A stretch of DNA of 64,000 nt. Source: Paracyclopina nana (Eukaryota; Arthropoda; Copepoda; Cyclopoida; Cyclopettidae). Below the pieces are notes generated by a model. That model did no database searches, was not told where the DNA came from, and saw nothing but the letters and a program-made list of their open reading frames with translations. The translations under genes and the position numbers were made by a program. This document shows positions 1 through 13,100 of the stretch, one piece after another. Location of the stretch: contig JAGUCH010000008.1 in assembly GCA_019096065.1 (NCBI GenBank), positions 2,733,001 to 2,797,000 of the forward strand. The letters run 5' to 3'. Every line of letters starts with the position of its first letter. Positions within the stretch are counted from its first letter, which is position 1.

Positions 1-94
1 GATAAAAATTGACAATTAATTAAAGAGACGTTGTCATTTCAGGTTAGAAAAAACCCTGGGGTTGTTGGCAAGAATTTGGAAGTGATTTCCAATA

Positions 95-3000
95 TTGCAA
101 ATCAGCCTAATCCAGATGAAGTCTTGCAGAAAAATATCGACTCCCGGTCTCACTCGCAGTCACAATGTTGGCATGACCTCACTCGAGAGACTCATTCGAA
201 CGCATTCCATATGGTTTCTGCCGAAAATCAGCAGGGATGAGGCTATGGAGCTTCTCGTTGGCAAAGAATGTGGGGCAAGTGTGATAAGTATAATTTGCTG
301 AAAATGAGCATTTTTTGCTACTCGCGTTGGAGGGCAGGGTAAATTTCCAATTTCTCACAGACACAAACAGCCTGAGTCGGAGATTTGTGAACACTTTAGC
401 TTAAAATTCCTACTAGCTTTTCACATTTTCCGAATCAGACTGTATGACGAATGGACTGTTTTCAGGCATTCATCGTTCGAAAGTCAAGTCAGAGTGACTC
501 GCTAGCTCTCACGGTGAAGCTTAGCAGTGACTCCGAAGTTGAACATTACCTCATCGAGGAGTCTGCCACCGTTCCTAATAAATTCAATTTGGAGTCATCT
601 GAGCACAGCTTTGACAACGTACTCGCTCTAGTGTATCACTACGCCACGTCAAGGTACATATGGATTTCCGCATGCTTTTTCGATCAATTATATTACACAT
701 ATTTCCACTAATTTTCAGAGGTGAACTGCCAGCCACTTTGAAACTGCCAAAAAATCTCAGGGAGGCCGATTCACGCCAGTACTTGTCCTCTTTGGCACTT
801 TTGGGCCAAGGTATGTTATTCCACGATTATTGCAATGATATGTGCCATACGACAACTTTTTTATTCCAGATTACTGGAGGTACCCAATGTCTCAGTATGG
901 CAGCCTCCAGCCCGATTCCAGTTTATCATCTCAGAAACGAAAGCTGTCTGAGCCTGGGCTGGCTACAAAGGCTACGCTAGAGGAGACTCTGGATGGCCTT
1001 CAAAAGGTCAGTGATTTGCTTCAAGCCTCGCTGGTTGATTTTGAAGCAAGCAGCAGTCCACCTCAGCCTCCGCCCAGAACTTCATCTAGCCCAAATCCTT
1101 CCAGAAGACTGAGCCACATGGACTCTGCAGAAATGCTCCTCTCAAACCAACCAATCGTTCAACTTCGATCCAAATTGACTGAGGAAATGTTTGGTGCTGA
1201 ATCCAATGCCAAGCAGTGGTATTCCTACTACAGGAGCTCGATTGCTGACAAAATGTCCGACTATGAGGACATATGGGAGAAAAGTGATACTAATATGGTG
1301 CAGAGGTGCATGAGCCCAGCAGAGTCGGAGCTCCAGTTCAAGGCCTACCTGGCCAACAAGCTGACTGAGGATGGCTGCTTGATCCCAAGCTCGCAAGGAT
1401 CGGCCTATTCCAGTAGCAGTTCAGATGATGATGATGACGAAGAGGAGAACATGCCCAAGTCGAGCTCGTACACTTCCTCCATGGGCAGTTTGTCCAGCAG
1501 CAGCACAGAGAGCCTGTGTACATCTGAAGTGGTCTACTCTGATCCCTTGGATGTGCTGGAGCAGGCTGATGACACACGAATTTACACCTGCCCCGAGTTC
1601 GGAGAGTATTATGAGGAGCTACCCGCTGCCAAAGAACCTTTGAAGATGCCTGCAGAATCACCTGTTGCTCCTTCAATCATGAAAGTGGACAGCCAAGAGG
1701 CTGAAGCCAATGTCTCGCACAGGAGGAGTGTAAGCTGCATTCAATACAGGAAAAAGTCCAAAAGTGCTTCTGGTCCGGACAAGCGCTTATCGGTGGTCAT
1801 AGGAAAGTACATGTCTCGACCCTCGAAAGGTCCCTGGCAAACAGACTCATCCAGCTGGGAATTTCTCAACCAAGCTGGCCACGAAACGTCTGGGAATAAG
1901 CAAGTGGACTCTGGACTGGAAAGCACTCTAAGTTTCACACACAAATCCGACGACAAAGACTCCTTGTATGAATCTGAGCTGGGCACTCTGGAGGCTCAGG
2001 ATCGTGGCCAGCTGGAGAAAAGCAGGGAACGCATCCGGGACTACATATGCACTCAATTGGCCAGTGAGAAGTGGACATTTGGCAAGATCATCAACCAATT
2101 CATAGAGTGCACCCTCAGGCTCAGCACTCACCAAATAGACAGCACCTTGCGCAACACGAGGCAATTTATGAATGGCATGAAAAACTATCTCATCAGACAA
2201 GGAGAGGGCGAGCTTCATCGCTTTTTGAACGAGGAAAGAGCAAAGGTAAATATATACTACATACCGAAAACTGCTCGTGTAGAAGCTAGCTGAAGTTACT
2301 AACGTGCGATTATTTTTTCATCATCTAGCTGAAGCCTGATGAGTTTCTTAATCTGGATTCATTGCTGGAGGAAATAATGCACGCTTTGATCTTGGTGCCA
2401 TTAACACCGAGGCTTAGGGAATCATTAGGCATCCATTTGTCGAAGCTAGCCGCTGCTAATCAGCAATCCTCAAGCCTCGACGCAACTAGACAGACTCATG
2501 CAGCAACAACTACTGTGGAAGAGGGCTTAATGCTGCCAGAAAGTATCAAAGAGGCGTTTGCTGAAGCTTTTGAGCAGATCAAAAGTACCGTTTCGCCACT
2601 GGATAAATTGGCCCACTTGCTGACTGCGCTCAAGATTTTGATCAATGCTGTGAGTTGTATTTAATCTTGGCATGGTAATCTCCACATTTTCGTGTGCACG
2701 TATCAAATCAAGTGCTGTTTTCTCCTTTTTGGTAAAATTGCTGCCTCGTATATGTATATTCTCTTTATTTCGTACTGCAATGTAAAAACTGTCAAGCCTC
2801 ACGCCCACGTGCGTCCGTCCATTTGATTAAGGTCTCAAGTGCATGTTTTATTTGTTTTACTCCACTATTTTCAGATCAATGAAGACCACGCAGACAGGTT
2901 ATGCTGGACGCTAGCTCGACTCATGCAGGAAACCTCCATGTGTGAATGGGTTGGTGTGGACATCGAGCTCATGTGGAATCTGCTGCCTCAATCTATTTTG

Positions 3001-3889
3001 AGAGGGTTTGGGAATGGCGAGGCCACTTACTATTTGACCATGATGTCCTCCGCAGCCAGCTTAGTTGGTAACAGAAGCGAAAGCCCCTTTACATCACCCG
3101 AAAGGCAAACTGATGCTCTCTTGGTAATTATTCACGTAACAGTGTTACCCATACCTTAAAATTAAGGCCCAGCTTATTTTAATCATTATACTTACTTACT
3201 TCGTTAATGAAATGCTTACTCACCTGTATTAATTAGTGTTCTACACAATATCACACTTTGATTTGATTGTTTGTGCATCAAAGGAGCTTTTTCCACGCGT
3301 ACGCGGAGAGAAGAACAAAGAAGTGCTTTTCCCCCTATGTGCTTCAGTATATTCATGATATCTTCAAGTGAGTCCTTTTTCCGTTGCAGACACCTTTGGA
3401 AGCATCTGGCAGCAAAAGTGCGAGCCTAAAGAGCACTACTTCAAGCGTACCAACAACAGGCAGTACTAGTGCGAAATTGCTGACAGTTTACGTTCCAGAC
3501 AGCCAAAAAAGCCACCTCGTTACCAAAAATGTACCTCTGAGGAATGAAGCAGCCAAAGTGAGGGACGTGTGCGTTCTAATGACTCATATCTTGAACCTCT
3601 CTGATCCGGCGGACTTCGCCCTTTTCAGTATTGTCGATGGCAAAGGTAAGAGCCTAATGCATCTTAGAGCTTTTAGGAAGAAGCAGCTTAAAGGAGCTGG
3701 TCACAAACCTTTTGTGTTGTCACTTTTGCAGAAACACTTTTGCAAGAAGATGAGCACCCTCTCCTGGTTGTGGACAACGCTCGGATACGAGGCAGCAATT
3801 TTTGTGCCTTTGCTTTCCAAAGGAGGGATGCACAAAATGCCTGGCCCTCCAGAATTGGGGCTGACTTGTCCCTACAGCAGCAGCAATGA
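95..3889 (+). CDS. spri: Sprint/RIN-family Rab5 GEF (SH2-VPS9-RA), 5' end uncertain
   Basis: Exons that keep frame: to 280 (start unclear), 466-653, 719-810, 870-2245, 2329-2649, 2875-3123, 3390-3645 and 3732-3889 (TGA). An N-terminal SH2 domain spans exons 1-3: ERLIRTHSIWFLP, then FIVRKSSQ with the phosphotyrosine-binding Arg. Exon 4 is a long Ser/Pro/Asp-rich linker with proline stretches, ending in the helical region before VPS9. Exons 5-6 carry the VPS9 exchange domain (LLTALKIL, then GEATYYLTMMSSAASLV). Exons 7-8 carry a Ras-association domain (LLTVYVPD to LLVVDN). This SH2-VPS9-RA order is specific to RIN1-3/Sprint, which activates Rab5-class GTPases downstream of receptor tyrosine kinases and Ras. 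Residues before the SH2 domain are in a different frame (31-240), so one more exon boundary, or exons left of the window, are expected. Confidence 0.85.
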
Positions 3890-4140
3890 ATTGTGAAATA
3901 CATTCGAGTTTTCTATGATCTTTTCAAGAGGGGATTTTAAAGTTGTACCAACTTTGTAGTACTTTCAAAAGCTCATTTCTTCTCATGAAGCTGGAAGCTT
4001 TTCTACTTAGAAAGTCTCACGAGCGGCCATTTTTCTCTGCTCTTTGTGTAGGATCGAGCGTACTTTTTTTAAATCGGTTTTCTTATTAAGCCACATTTAA
4101 AATAGATATGTAGGGGAGATCACATCGAAAAGGGGACGTG

Positions 4141-7100
4141 TTACACGCAAGTCTCGCGTATCAGTGGAATTTGCGTCTCTGCCTCTTTCACCTCTTCGAA
4201 TTTGCGTTTTTGCGCTGTCGAATCAAACTCCACTTTGGCCAAGGATAAATATTGAAGAAAGGAAATGCTCTGATTCTTGCCATTGATTGGCTCCACCATG
4301 CGAATATTGTTGGCTGCTCCTTCTGGTGCAGCTTCAGTTGGAGCAGCAGCAGCAGCAGGGGCCACAGTGTTCACCATAATCAGTGAGCGGTTGCTCGGTG
4401 ATCTTCTGGCTTCCTCCAGGTTTTGGTTGTGATCATCACATTGGACTGAAACTCCTGCATGGCTGTTGTGCCAGGGGATTTTGCTGTACAAGCTCTTGTA
4501 CTCTTGACGAAAATTCTCGTTGAGGTATCCATACAGCACTGGATTGATGCAAGCATTGCCCAGGCCCATGATCGTGCACACCCCATACACCAAAGGATCG
4601 TTTCCTCCAATGTCACTGTTCACCTACAAAAATATGCCATATTCAGAATTTTAAAAAGTTCTCACTCAATCCGCTAGATGGAGCTGCAATTTGTTTTTGC
4701 TACATTATTTTACTTGGCAGAACTTTTTTCGCCATTACGCCATCAAAAGGGCCAAAAAATGCAAATAGCTATGGCTAAAAAATCCACTCTGGTATTTTCT
4801 ACTTTTTGTACTCTTCTATGCATTTGGTGGCACTATCTTAAGCTGAAGTGAAGAAACCTCTGAATTAAATCTCTTGATCCATGACGTAAAAACTCCTTTC
4901 ATAATTTTTTCTTAAGCTTCCTTATATGCAGATAATCGTTCCTCATCATATTGATTACTTTCCATCTTTTTCGTACCTTACTGTAGCTAGATTTAAAATC
5001 CAGCATAAAGTTCAGAGTATTGAGGGGCAGCCACGACAGGAAAAAGACGAGCGAGACTGAAATGATCATGATATTGGTTCTCCGCCTACGTCGATTATTT
5101 TCGGAATGTTGGCTCATCGGCCTCTTTTTCAGCCGGCAAAATATGGTCGCATACACACCCAATACGACCAAAAGGGGCAGCACAAACTGCACAAAGCAAC
5201 GGCAAACATCATAGACGAGCCTGAAAAAATAATGGGAAAACAGTTTTTTACGCTGAAGTACAATTTCCACGTGCCATAGTTGAGTTTACCTGTATGACTC
5301 AGTTTTTAATGGGAGAAGTCACTAAGCCCTAAAATAGGGGTTAATTGGTTCTAGGATCTAAAATCATGTGACCAAAAATATGAAACTCCTATTTGTAGCA
5401 GGAACACGGGTATACGGGTGTGTTCTGTGGGCGCCTGCGAGCGCCCTGTCCCGGTGAAACGAATTGTACAGCAGTTAATAAACGGACGCACTCGAGTAAA
5501 CATCTCGACTAGTTTCAGTAGCAAGTTCTTCTATCGCTACCCGCGGGCGCGCGTGTCATCCTCGGGGGGTCTACACGAACCTCCTACAAGTTGGCTCGGT
5601 GCTGAGGACAACTCCCCGAGTTATCGACACCTTCGCCCCAACAAACCCGCAAATAAGGGACAGCAATATGGCTGAGCAAATAGCCAGATGGGACCAAAAG
5701 GGGCGTGGCAAGGAGCCACACCCGTAGGCAAACACCACAGTCCAAGCAAGACACCGGTGACACCGGCAGCGAGTCGTCACCCTTGCGCCAGTCAAGCATT
5801 CGTGCCAGAATGACCAGAGCACAGCATCCACCCCAGGCCGAGGTCGGGCGCGTCCCTTGAGGCCGTATGCCCGGATCGCATGGAGGTGTTGTGGCAGTAG
5901 GCATCGCGACACTATAGCAGAAAATCGCGAATACGCTGTCAGCCGGCTATCGTACGCCGAGCAAGCTTGTCCTCGGCTGAGGCCGCCACAGAGAATGGCG
6001 AGCATCACCAGGAGAGCACGGGCCCTCAGGCAGCAAGATCGCTGGACACCTGAGTCGCTAGAATCACCTCGCTTGTCCTCGGCTGAGGCTGCGCCACAGA
6101 GAATGGCGGGCATCACCAGGAGAGCACGGGCCCTCAGGCAGCAAGATCGCTGGACACCTGAGTCGCCATCACAGCCTCGCCCTCGCAACAAGGCCACCAT
6201 CGAAACCTTGGCAGGGAGGCCGCGTTACTCTGCAGAAAAACGCGCATTTGTCAGAACGATTCATGTTAATGATTGCATTAAGATCAATAAACAACAACTA
6301 ACTACACGCTCCCAAATACGCAGCCAGAAAGAAATCAGGCCACGACTATCGATTACCCCGAGAAGTATACCTCGAAGCCGTCAGGCGGACCCCAGCGGCG
6401 GGCCGCCAGGCGAAGGCCGGAAAAGGCTTGGCTCTTGAGGATCAGTCAGGATCACTGAGCAATGTATTAATAGGAAGTTAATCCCTTGACCCGTAGATGG
6501 GTCGGCTCAACCGCTTATCGCTAATCCGCTCACGGTCACTTTCGAGATTGGATCAGGCACAAAATATGGCCATAAATGGTCACTCGGAGACCGGCATTGT
6601 GTCGCGCAAATACGGTCGCAAATAGACCAAGCCGCTGGCCTCTTTATGGCCCCATTCCCAAGGTTACTCCTAGTAACAGGGGAGATCGACTGCTGTTGCA
6701 GCTGCAAGAAGTTGTAAACTAAATCTCGCATCCTGTTGCTAATGAAGCTTCGCTAATAGCTAAATAGCTAAAATTGGCCGCCTAAATCACCGGTCGTAAA
6801 CCAGATCTTGTAAACAATCTTGAGAGAGAGTCGTTTTAAAACAATTTATCAGAGGGGCCAGAATTCCCCTGCTGGCCATGAGAGCGGCCGTTGCGCTGAT
6901 CTGGTGACAATAAAAAGAGAGCTGATCGGGGGGTCGAGCCCAGTTCTTTGGAAGCTCCCAAGGCTATTACACCCCCAATCTTCTCGCTTTGCACCATTTC
7001 ACCGCTGGTAAAACGCAACACTTTCAATTGCTTGTACGCTTAAGCTAACTCCTTCTGTATAGCACAGTAGACATCATGATGCTTCGATCACCAAAGCAAC

Positions 7101-10100
7101 GCCCATCTTCCGCTGACGAAGACCCCGATAATCTCTCCGATCCTGGCCACCTCGCCGGCTCGCACCGGGAGGAGGTCGAGGTCCTCGCGCCTTTCGGGGT
7201 TGGCGGCTCAAGGGGCAACCCCTCGGGGTTGGCGGGGCCCAAGGAGGCAATCCACTTGGGGCCCAGGGCGGGACCCACCCACGATCGGGCACGCCCACAG
7301 GGGGAAGCGGCGGCGCCGCTGGCGGGCTTCCGCCGCCCCAATTGGCCGGGCCGAACAACGCACCCCCGGCGTCAGGAGACATGCAAGCCATGATGCTCCA
7401 ACTCCTTCGCGGGTTCGAAGCCCAACGGAACGCCGACCTCGAGACCAGACAGAGGGAGGCCGAGTTGCGACAAGTGGAGGCGGAAGCCCGGCGCCTCGAG
7501 GCCGAGGCCGCCGCGGCTCGCGCCGGTCGCAAGCGGAAACTTGAGAAGTTTGAGGACACAGAGGCCGATAAATGGCTCACCTTCCGCCTGCATGTAGAGG
7601 CCACCTTCTTGGGTTCAACGGCCTCGGAGGCCACCAAGAAAATGGAGATCAAGCACGCCATGGTCGGGGTGGCGCTCCGGACGGTCAACGAGGTCGACCT
7701 CCGACTGGGTGACGAAGCCTTCACTTTCATGCACCTGCTGGATGCGTACGAGAGGTTCTTCGTCACCGCCACGTCCTCTCAGGTGGCCCGTATTGCCTTG
7801 GAGACTGCCCAGCAGAAGGCAGATGAGGCTATTCCGCAATGGCATGCCCGCCTGAGGAGCATCTTTGTTCGAGCCAGACCGGAGCTCGCCAAGGAGGTCG
7901 AGACCTACCCTGACCTCATCCGCATCTTCGTCACCAAGATGCACCGCAAAGACGTAGTGATGGGCCTCGCCTGGCACAAGTTCGCCACCATGGCCGATGC
8001 CCTGGAGGCCGCTTGCCAAGCCGAGTGTTGGATGACGATCGGGCAAAGCAAAGGCCGAGTAGCCGCCCTGCATTCCTCGGATGCCGATGCCGACATCACT
8101 TGTTTCTACTGCGAGAGGAAAGGCCATCGCTGGCCGAGTGCCGCGCCCTCGAGCGGGACAAGCGCAACAACCGTTACAACCCCAAGATCAACAAGTGGCA
8201 CAAAGCTGCAAGCCAACTGCAGCAACGCTCTTCGTCCGCCTCGGGCAAGTGGGGGTCGGGCCAGCCTTCGGACCGAAGCGGTCCTCCGATTCCAACCAGT
8301 CCAGCGGCAAGCAGTCCGCCGGCAAGCGGCCCAAGGTCAACGAGATCAGTGAGGCCGGCCCTGAGGCCGAGTCGGAAGCTTCCGGGAATACGCCGCGGGA
8401 AACGACCCGACCCGGTTGTAGAGGGCTCCGCCCGGTCACGCCAGCATCCCTCATCTTGGCCGCATTAGACCACATCACACAGCATAAACAATTTTTAACC
8501 CAAGTGCCAGTGCACATCGGCCGCATCAAGACGCGAGCCTTAGTGGACAGCGGAAACAGCTGGCGCACTTGCATCTCTGAGGACTTCGCTAAGCGACTGG
8601 GAGTCCTCCCCACGGGTTGCGACCCCTGGAGGACATGACCGCTGTGGGCACGGCCCACGCCCGCCATCGGCTGCAAGTGTTGGGGGAACTCAAGCAGCCT
8701 CTACGGGTGCAGTTCGGGAGCACCCTCACGTGTTCTCCATCCGCCCGGCAGTGGTGCGCAATTTGTCTATGGACTTCAACCTCTCGGGGCCCTTCTTGAG
8801 CCACCACCGCATCGACCAGCTCCACTCGCGGGGTGCCCTGAGAATTCACGGCCAATGTGTTCCGCTGGTTGGGGCCCTGTCGGCCTCCAGCCAGCCTTCC
8901 CCGGGGGAATACCCAATATGTGTCCTCCGGCCGGCCACTGTCCCGCCACGCAGCACTGCTCTCGTCGCGGCCGTTGCCGCTCTATGGCCTCACGGCGATG
9001 CAAAGCCCGCAGTCCTGGAGGCTGAAGGGCAGTTCGCTGAAGAAACCCAGCTGGCTCCTTGGTTGAACGCCGTGGTGCGACCCTCCGCAGGAGGCCACCT
9101 GCTGGTGGGAATGCTGAACCCACTGGATCACCCCTTGCAAGTAAAGGGGGGCACTCTTTACGGTGTGCTAAGGGAGTACGAGCCCATGGAGGCCGCTGCC
9201 CTCGCTGCATCCGCACCACACCTCCAAGCTATCCGGGCCGCGGAGCCGCCGCCGGGGCTGCCCCCTGATGCCAGCCCACAGGAGAAGATCGAGTTCACGA
9301 TTCAAGCATTCGGATTGAAAGAAAACGACCTCCTTCGCCGGCATCCCGAACGCCTGAGGGCGGCCGCGTCCTTGCTGGCCGCGTACCTGGGCGCCTTCTC
9401 CTTCGATGGTCGCACTGGGCAGACCAAGTTGGTGGAGCATGCGATAGATCTCAAGCCTGGCGCCCGACCGATCAACATTAGGCGGAGGCCAATCAACCCC
9501 AACCTGGAGTCCTCCTTGAAGGAGCAGATCCATAAGTGGTTGGAAGAAGAGGTCATCACTCCGATCTCATCCCCGTGGTCAGCCCCACTGGTCCCCGTGC
9601 GCAAGAAGGACGGCAGTCTCCGTTGGTGCGTGGATTATCGTGAGCGCAAAAGAAGCACGGTGGTTGAATCCCACCGCATCGGGACGTGAGGGACAACCTG
9701 AGCCGGCTAGCCCGCTCCACCGTGTTCTCCACCCTGGACGCGGTGGGAGCCTTCAACGTAGTGCCGATTCGCGCTGAGGACGTGGAGAAGACTACGTTCT
9801 CCACTGGGGATGGCTCGTATGCCTTCTTGAAGATGCCTTTCGGGCTCACGAATGCCCCTAAGACATACAGCCGCTTGAACCGCCTGGTATTAGAGGGCGT
9901 GCCATGGAACGTGGCCCTGCCCTACCTGGACGACTGCTTGGTTCACTCCCCCGATTTCGATTCGCACTTGCAAAACCTCAAGATCGTCCTCCAGGCCCAT
10001 CAGAAGGCAGGCCTGTTGCTCAAGCCCACCAAGTGCCACCTCTTCCAGACCAGGGTGACTTACCTCGGGCATGTTGTCACCCCGAAAGGGCTGGAAGTCA

Positions 10101-13100
10101 TGCCAGCTTACATAGATCTCATTCGCAAGTGGCCGCTACCCAACACTCGCAAACTCCTTCGCATCTTCATGGGCAAGGCCAATTACTACCGGGCCTTCAT
10201 CGAGAAATACCAACACATCGCCGCGCCACTGACTGCCCGGCTATCCAAGGATGATGGGACCTCTGATACTCAGACCTTCGAACCGTCGCAGGAGTATCGT
10301 GATGCTTTCGAGGAGATCAAAAGGCGGCTCGTGTCGGCCCCGGTCCTTGCGTATCCCGACTTCGCGTCCCCAAACCCGTTCATCTTGGACACCGACTTCT
10401 CCCAAGAGAACAGGGCAGTAGGGGCGGTCTTGTCCCAGGTGCAGAGAGGCAAGGAGCGAGTCATCTTGTACGGAGCAAAGAAGTTGACCTCGGCCCAGAG
10501 CAATTATTCCGCCAACCAGGGAGAGCTGGTCGCTGTTATTATCTTCATCAAGCAATTCAAATACTACTTGCAGCATCGAAGGTTCATCCTCCGGACCGAC
10601 CACCGGGCTCTGCTATGGATTCGCTCCATGGAGGCTCCGACGGGCATGTTGGCCAGGTGGCTCGACACCATCTCCAACTACGACTTCGAGGTCGTCCATC
10701 GGGCAGGCACCAAGCACGGCAATGCCGATTCCCTCAGTCGGGCGCCTCATTTGGACCAAGCAGGAGACCACATTAGCGCTGAAGTTTCCGATGACGACTT
10801 CTTCCGCGTGGCCAGCCTGAAGCTCATTCCCACCAAACCGGAGTTATGGGCCGAAGCTCAGGAGGAGGATGACGACCTGGTGACGCTGCGCCAATTGGTC
10901 AAACTCCAGCAAGCTCCCTCCAGAGCCCACCTCGATGCTGCCTCCGCCCGAGGGCGGGTACTCATGGAACAATTCAACAGCCTATGCCTGGACCAGCAAG
11001 GAGCTCTCCGGCTGCGTGACCCGCAAGGCCGGCCCTCGACTCGGCTCATCGTACCTCGCAAGTGGGAAGAGGCCAGTCTGAGGCACGTGCACGAAACCAT
11101 GGGACACCAGGGTCGAGACAACCTGATCCATCGGGCAGCTCAACACTTCTACTTCCCAAACATGGCTAGAGTGGCCGATGAGGTCGTAAAGTCCTGCTTG
11201 CTGTGTCAGAAATCTAAACCCGCAACCTCGGATCAGCGGCACACCCTGGTACCACGCCATGCTGGATTCCCGTTCCAGGTGCTCAGCCTTGACTATGTGG
11301 GCCCGTTCAAGCCCACGTCCAACCAGCACCGGTACCTATTCACGGCCAAGTGTGTGTTCAGTAAGTGGATCGAAGCCTTCCCATGCCGATCCAATGATGC
11401 CGAGACAGCGGTACGATTCCTCACGACGGAAATCATCCCCCGTTTTGGACTGCCGGAGCGCCTGCACACCGACCAAGGTACTCACTTCACAGCACACCTC
11501 ATGAGGGAAGTATGCTCGGCTTTAGGCATCAAGGCCACCACCACGCCGTCATACAACCCAAAGAGCAACCCAGTAGAGCGGGCCCATCGTGACCTTAACG
11601 AGCTCATACGTAAGATGATCAAGGGACACTATTCTAAATGGGCCGAAGTAGTGCCGTTTGCATTATTCATCTTGCGTACCACAAAGAATCGATCCACGGG
11701 GCTGGCTCCCTATGAAATGGTGTTCGGCAGGCAACCTACCACCAACCTCGATCTCATCTTTGGGGACCCGCAGCCGGCAGTGCATAAGGCAACCGAAGCT
11801 GGCCGTTTCGCCAAGCAGCTGCGGGAACGGATACAACTCGCGCATGAGTGGGCTCGCAAGAACATTTCCGCATCCATTGAACGGCAAAGACGGGCCTATC
11901 ATATGGATAAGCAAGCCTTCTCCCCAGGCCAGAAAGTGTGGCTGTTCACGCCAAGGGTCGTGCGGTCAATATCCAAAAAGTTGCAAACTTTCTGGACCGG
12001 CCCTTGGACCATCGAGAAAAGAATCAACGAGCTCACGTACGAAATCTCGCCAGACCCATCATGGCCGCTAACCAAGAAGCAAGTTGTCTCCGTGGACCGA
12101 CTGAAACGGTACATCGAACCGTCAGATCCACAAGCCGAGACCATCACATCGCCTCCCACGGAAAACATGGACTTCGACATGCCGGGAGATGAATCTGCGG
12201 AGCATATGCACGCCCCCGACCCAGCCTCCGATGAACAGCCCAGCGAAACTACACATGCGTTCGAATATGCAGTAGCACCAACGGATCGCGAATATGGATT
12301 CCCACATGCGAAGGATGACACTATTCCGCCATTCAACGACGATCCAACCATTCCAGAATATGACTGCACCATGTTTGAACACATGTCACAGGACGTTAAT
12401 GACACCCCTCCGAATGAAGGTGAGCAGCAGGACCAAATCTCACCCGATGATTACGGCCACAACTCGCCGCCGCCATCACCAACACCTCGGCCACCACCGA
12501 GGAAAAGAAGAACGGCAGCAGAAATGTTGCAGGAATATTCACAGCAAATATTAGGAGGCCAAGACAAGCTCGCAGAGACCTCGCGCTCCAGAACGAGAAG
12601 CGGCGACAAGCAAGCAAGTCGCGACGATGCACTGCTGCCCCTGCAACAAGCACCAACCGCACAAGCTCTGCCTGAAACAACGAGGTATCTGCTGCCACCG
12701 CTAGAACCGCGGCCACCACCAATAAGACCGTCAATACCATCAACCATCCCAGAAGCGTCGCGATCACAAACATCATCATCATCATCACAAGGGCAAAATT
12801 CTACCATATCAACACCGAATTCTGATAATGTATTTGATTAATGCGCATATTGCTGCCCTCATACAAAAGTTTGGGGGGGTGGCAACACGCGCGCACGCAA
12901 AAACAGCAAAAACAGTAAAACTTCAAAACTTTCGCATTCTGGCCGCAAAATTATGACAGCTCAATAATTTACTATTCCTCTCTTCCAGTTCTGAGTACCA
13001 GTGCTAATCTAATTTGCGACCATACAAACTCATAACCCACAAATCAACAAATCATGACGCCAGTAAGCTGCTTTCTTTGGCCCTCTATGTACTTGATGGC

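Noticed and set aside
5571..6438. Open frames on both strands in the Gypsy leader
   Set aside because: They span the LTR edge and the 106-bp tandem duplication and have no recognisable domain; treated as untranslated leader.
7074..7772. Long minus-strand open frame opposite gag
   Set aside because: Antisense shadow of GC-rich gag; no motif, no splice signals, Arg/Ser-biased composition.
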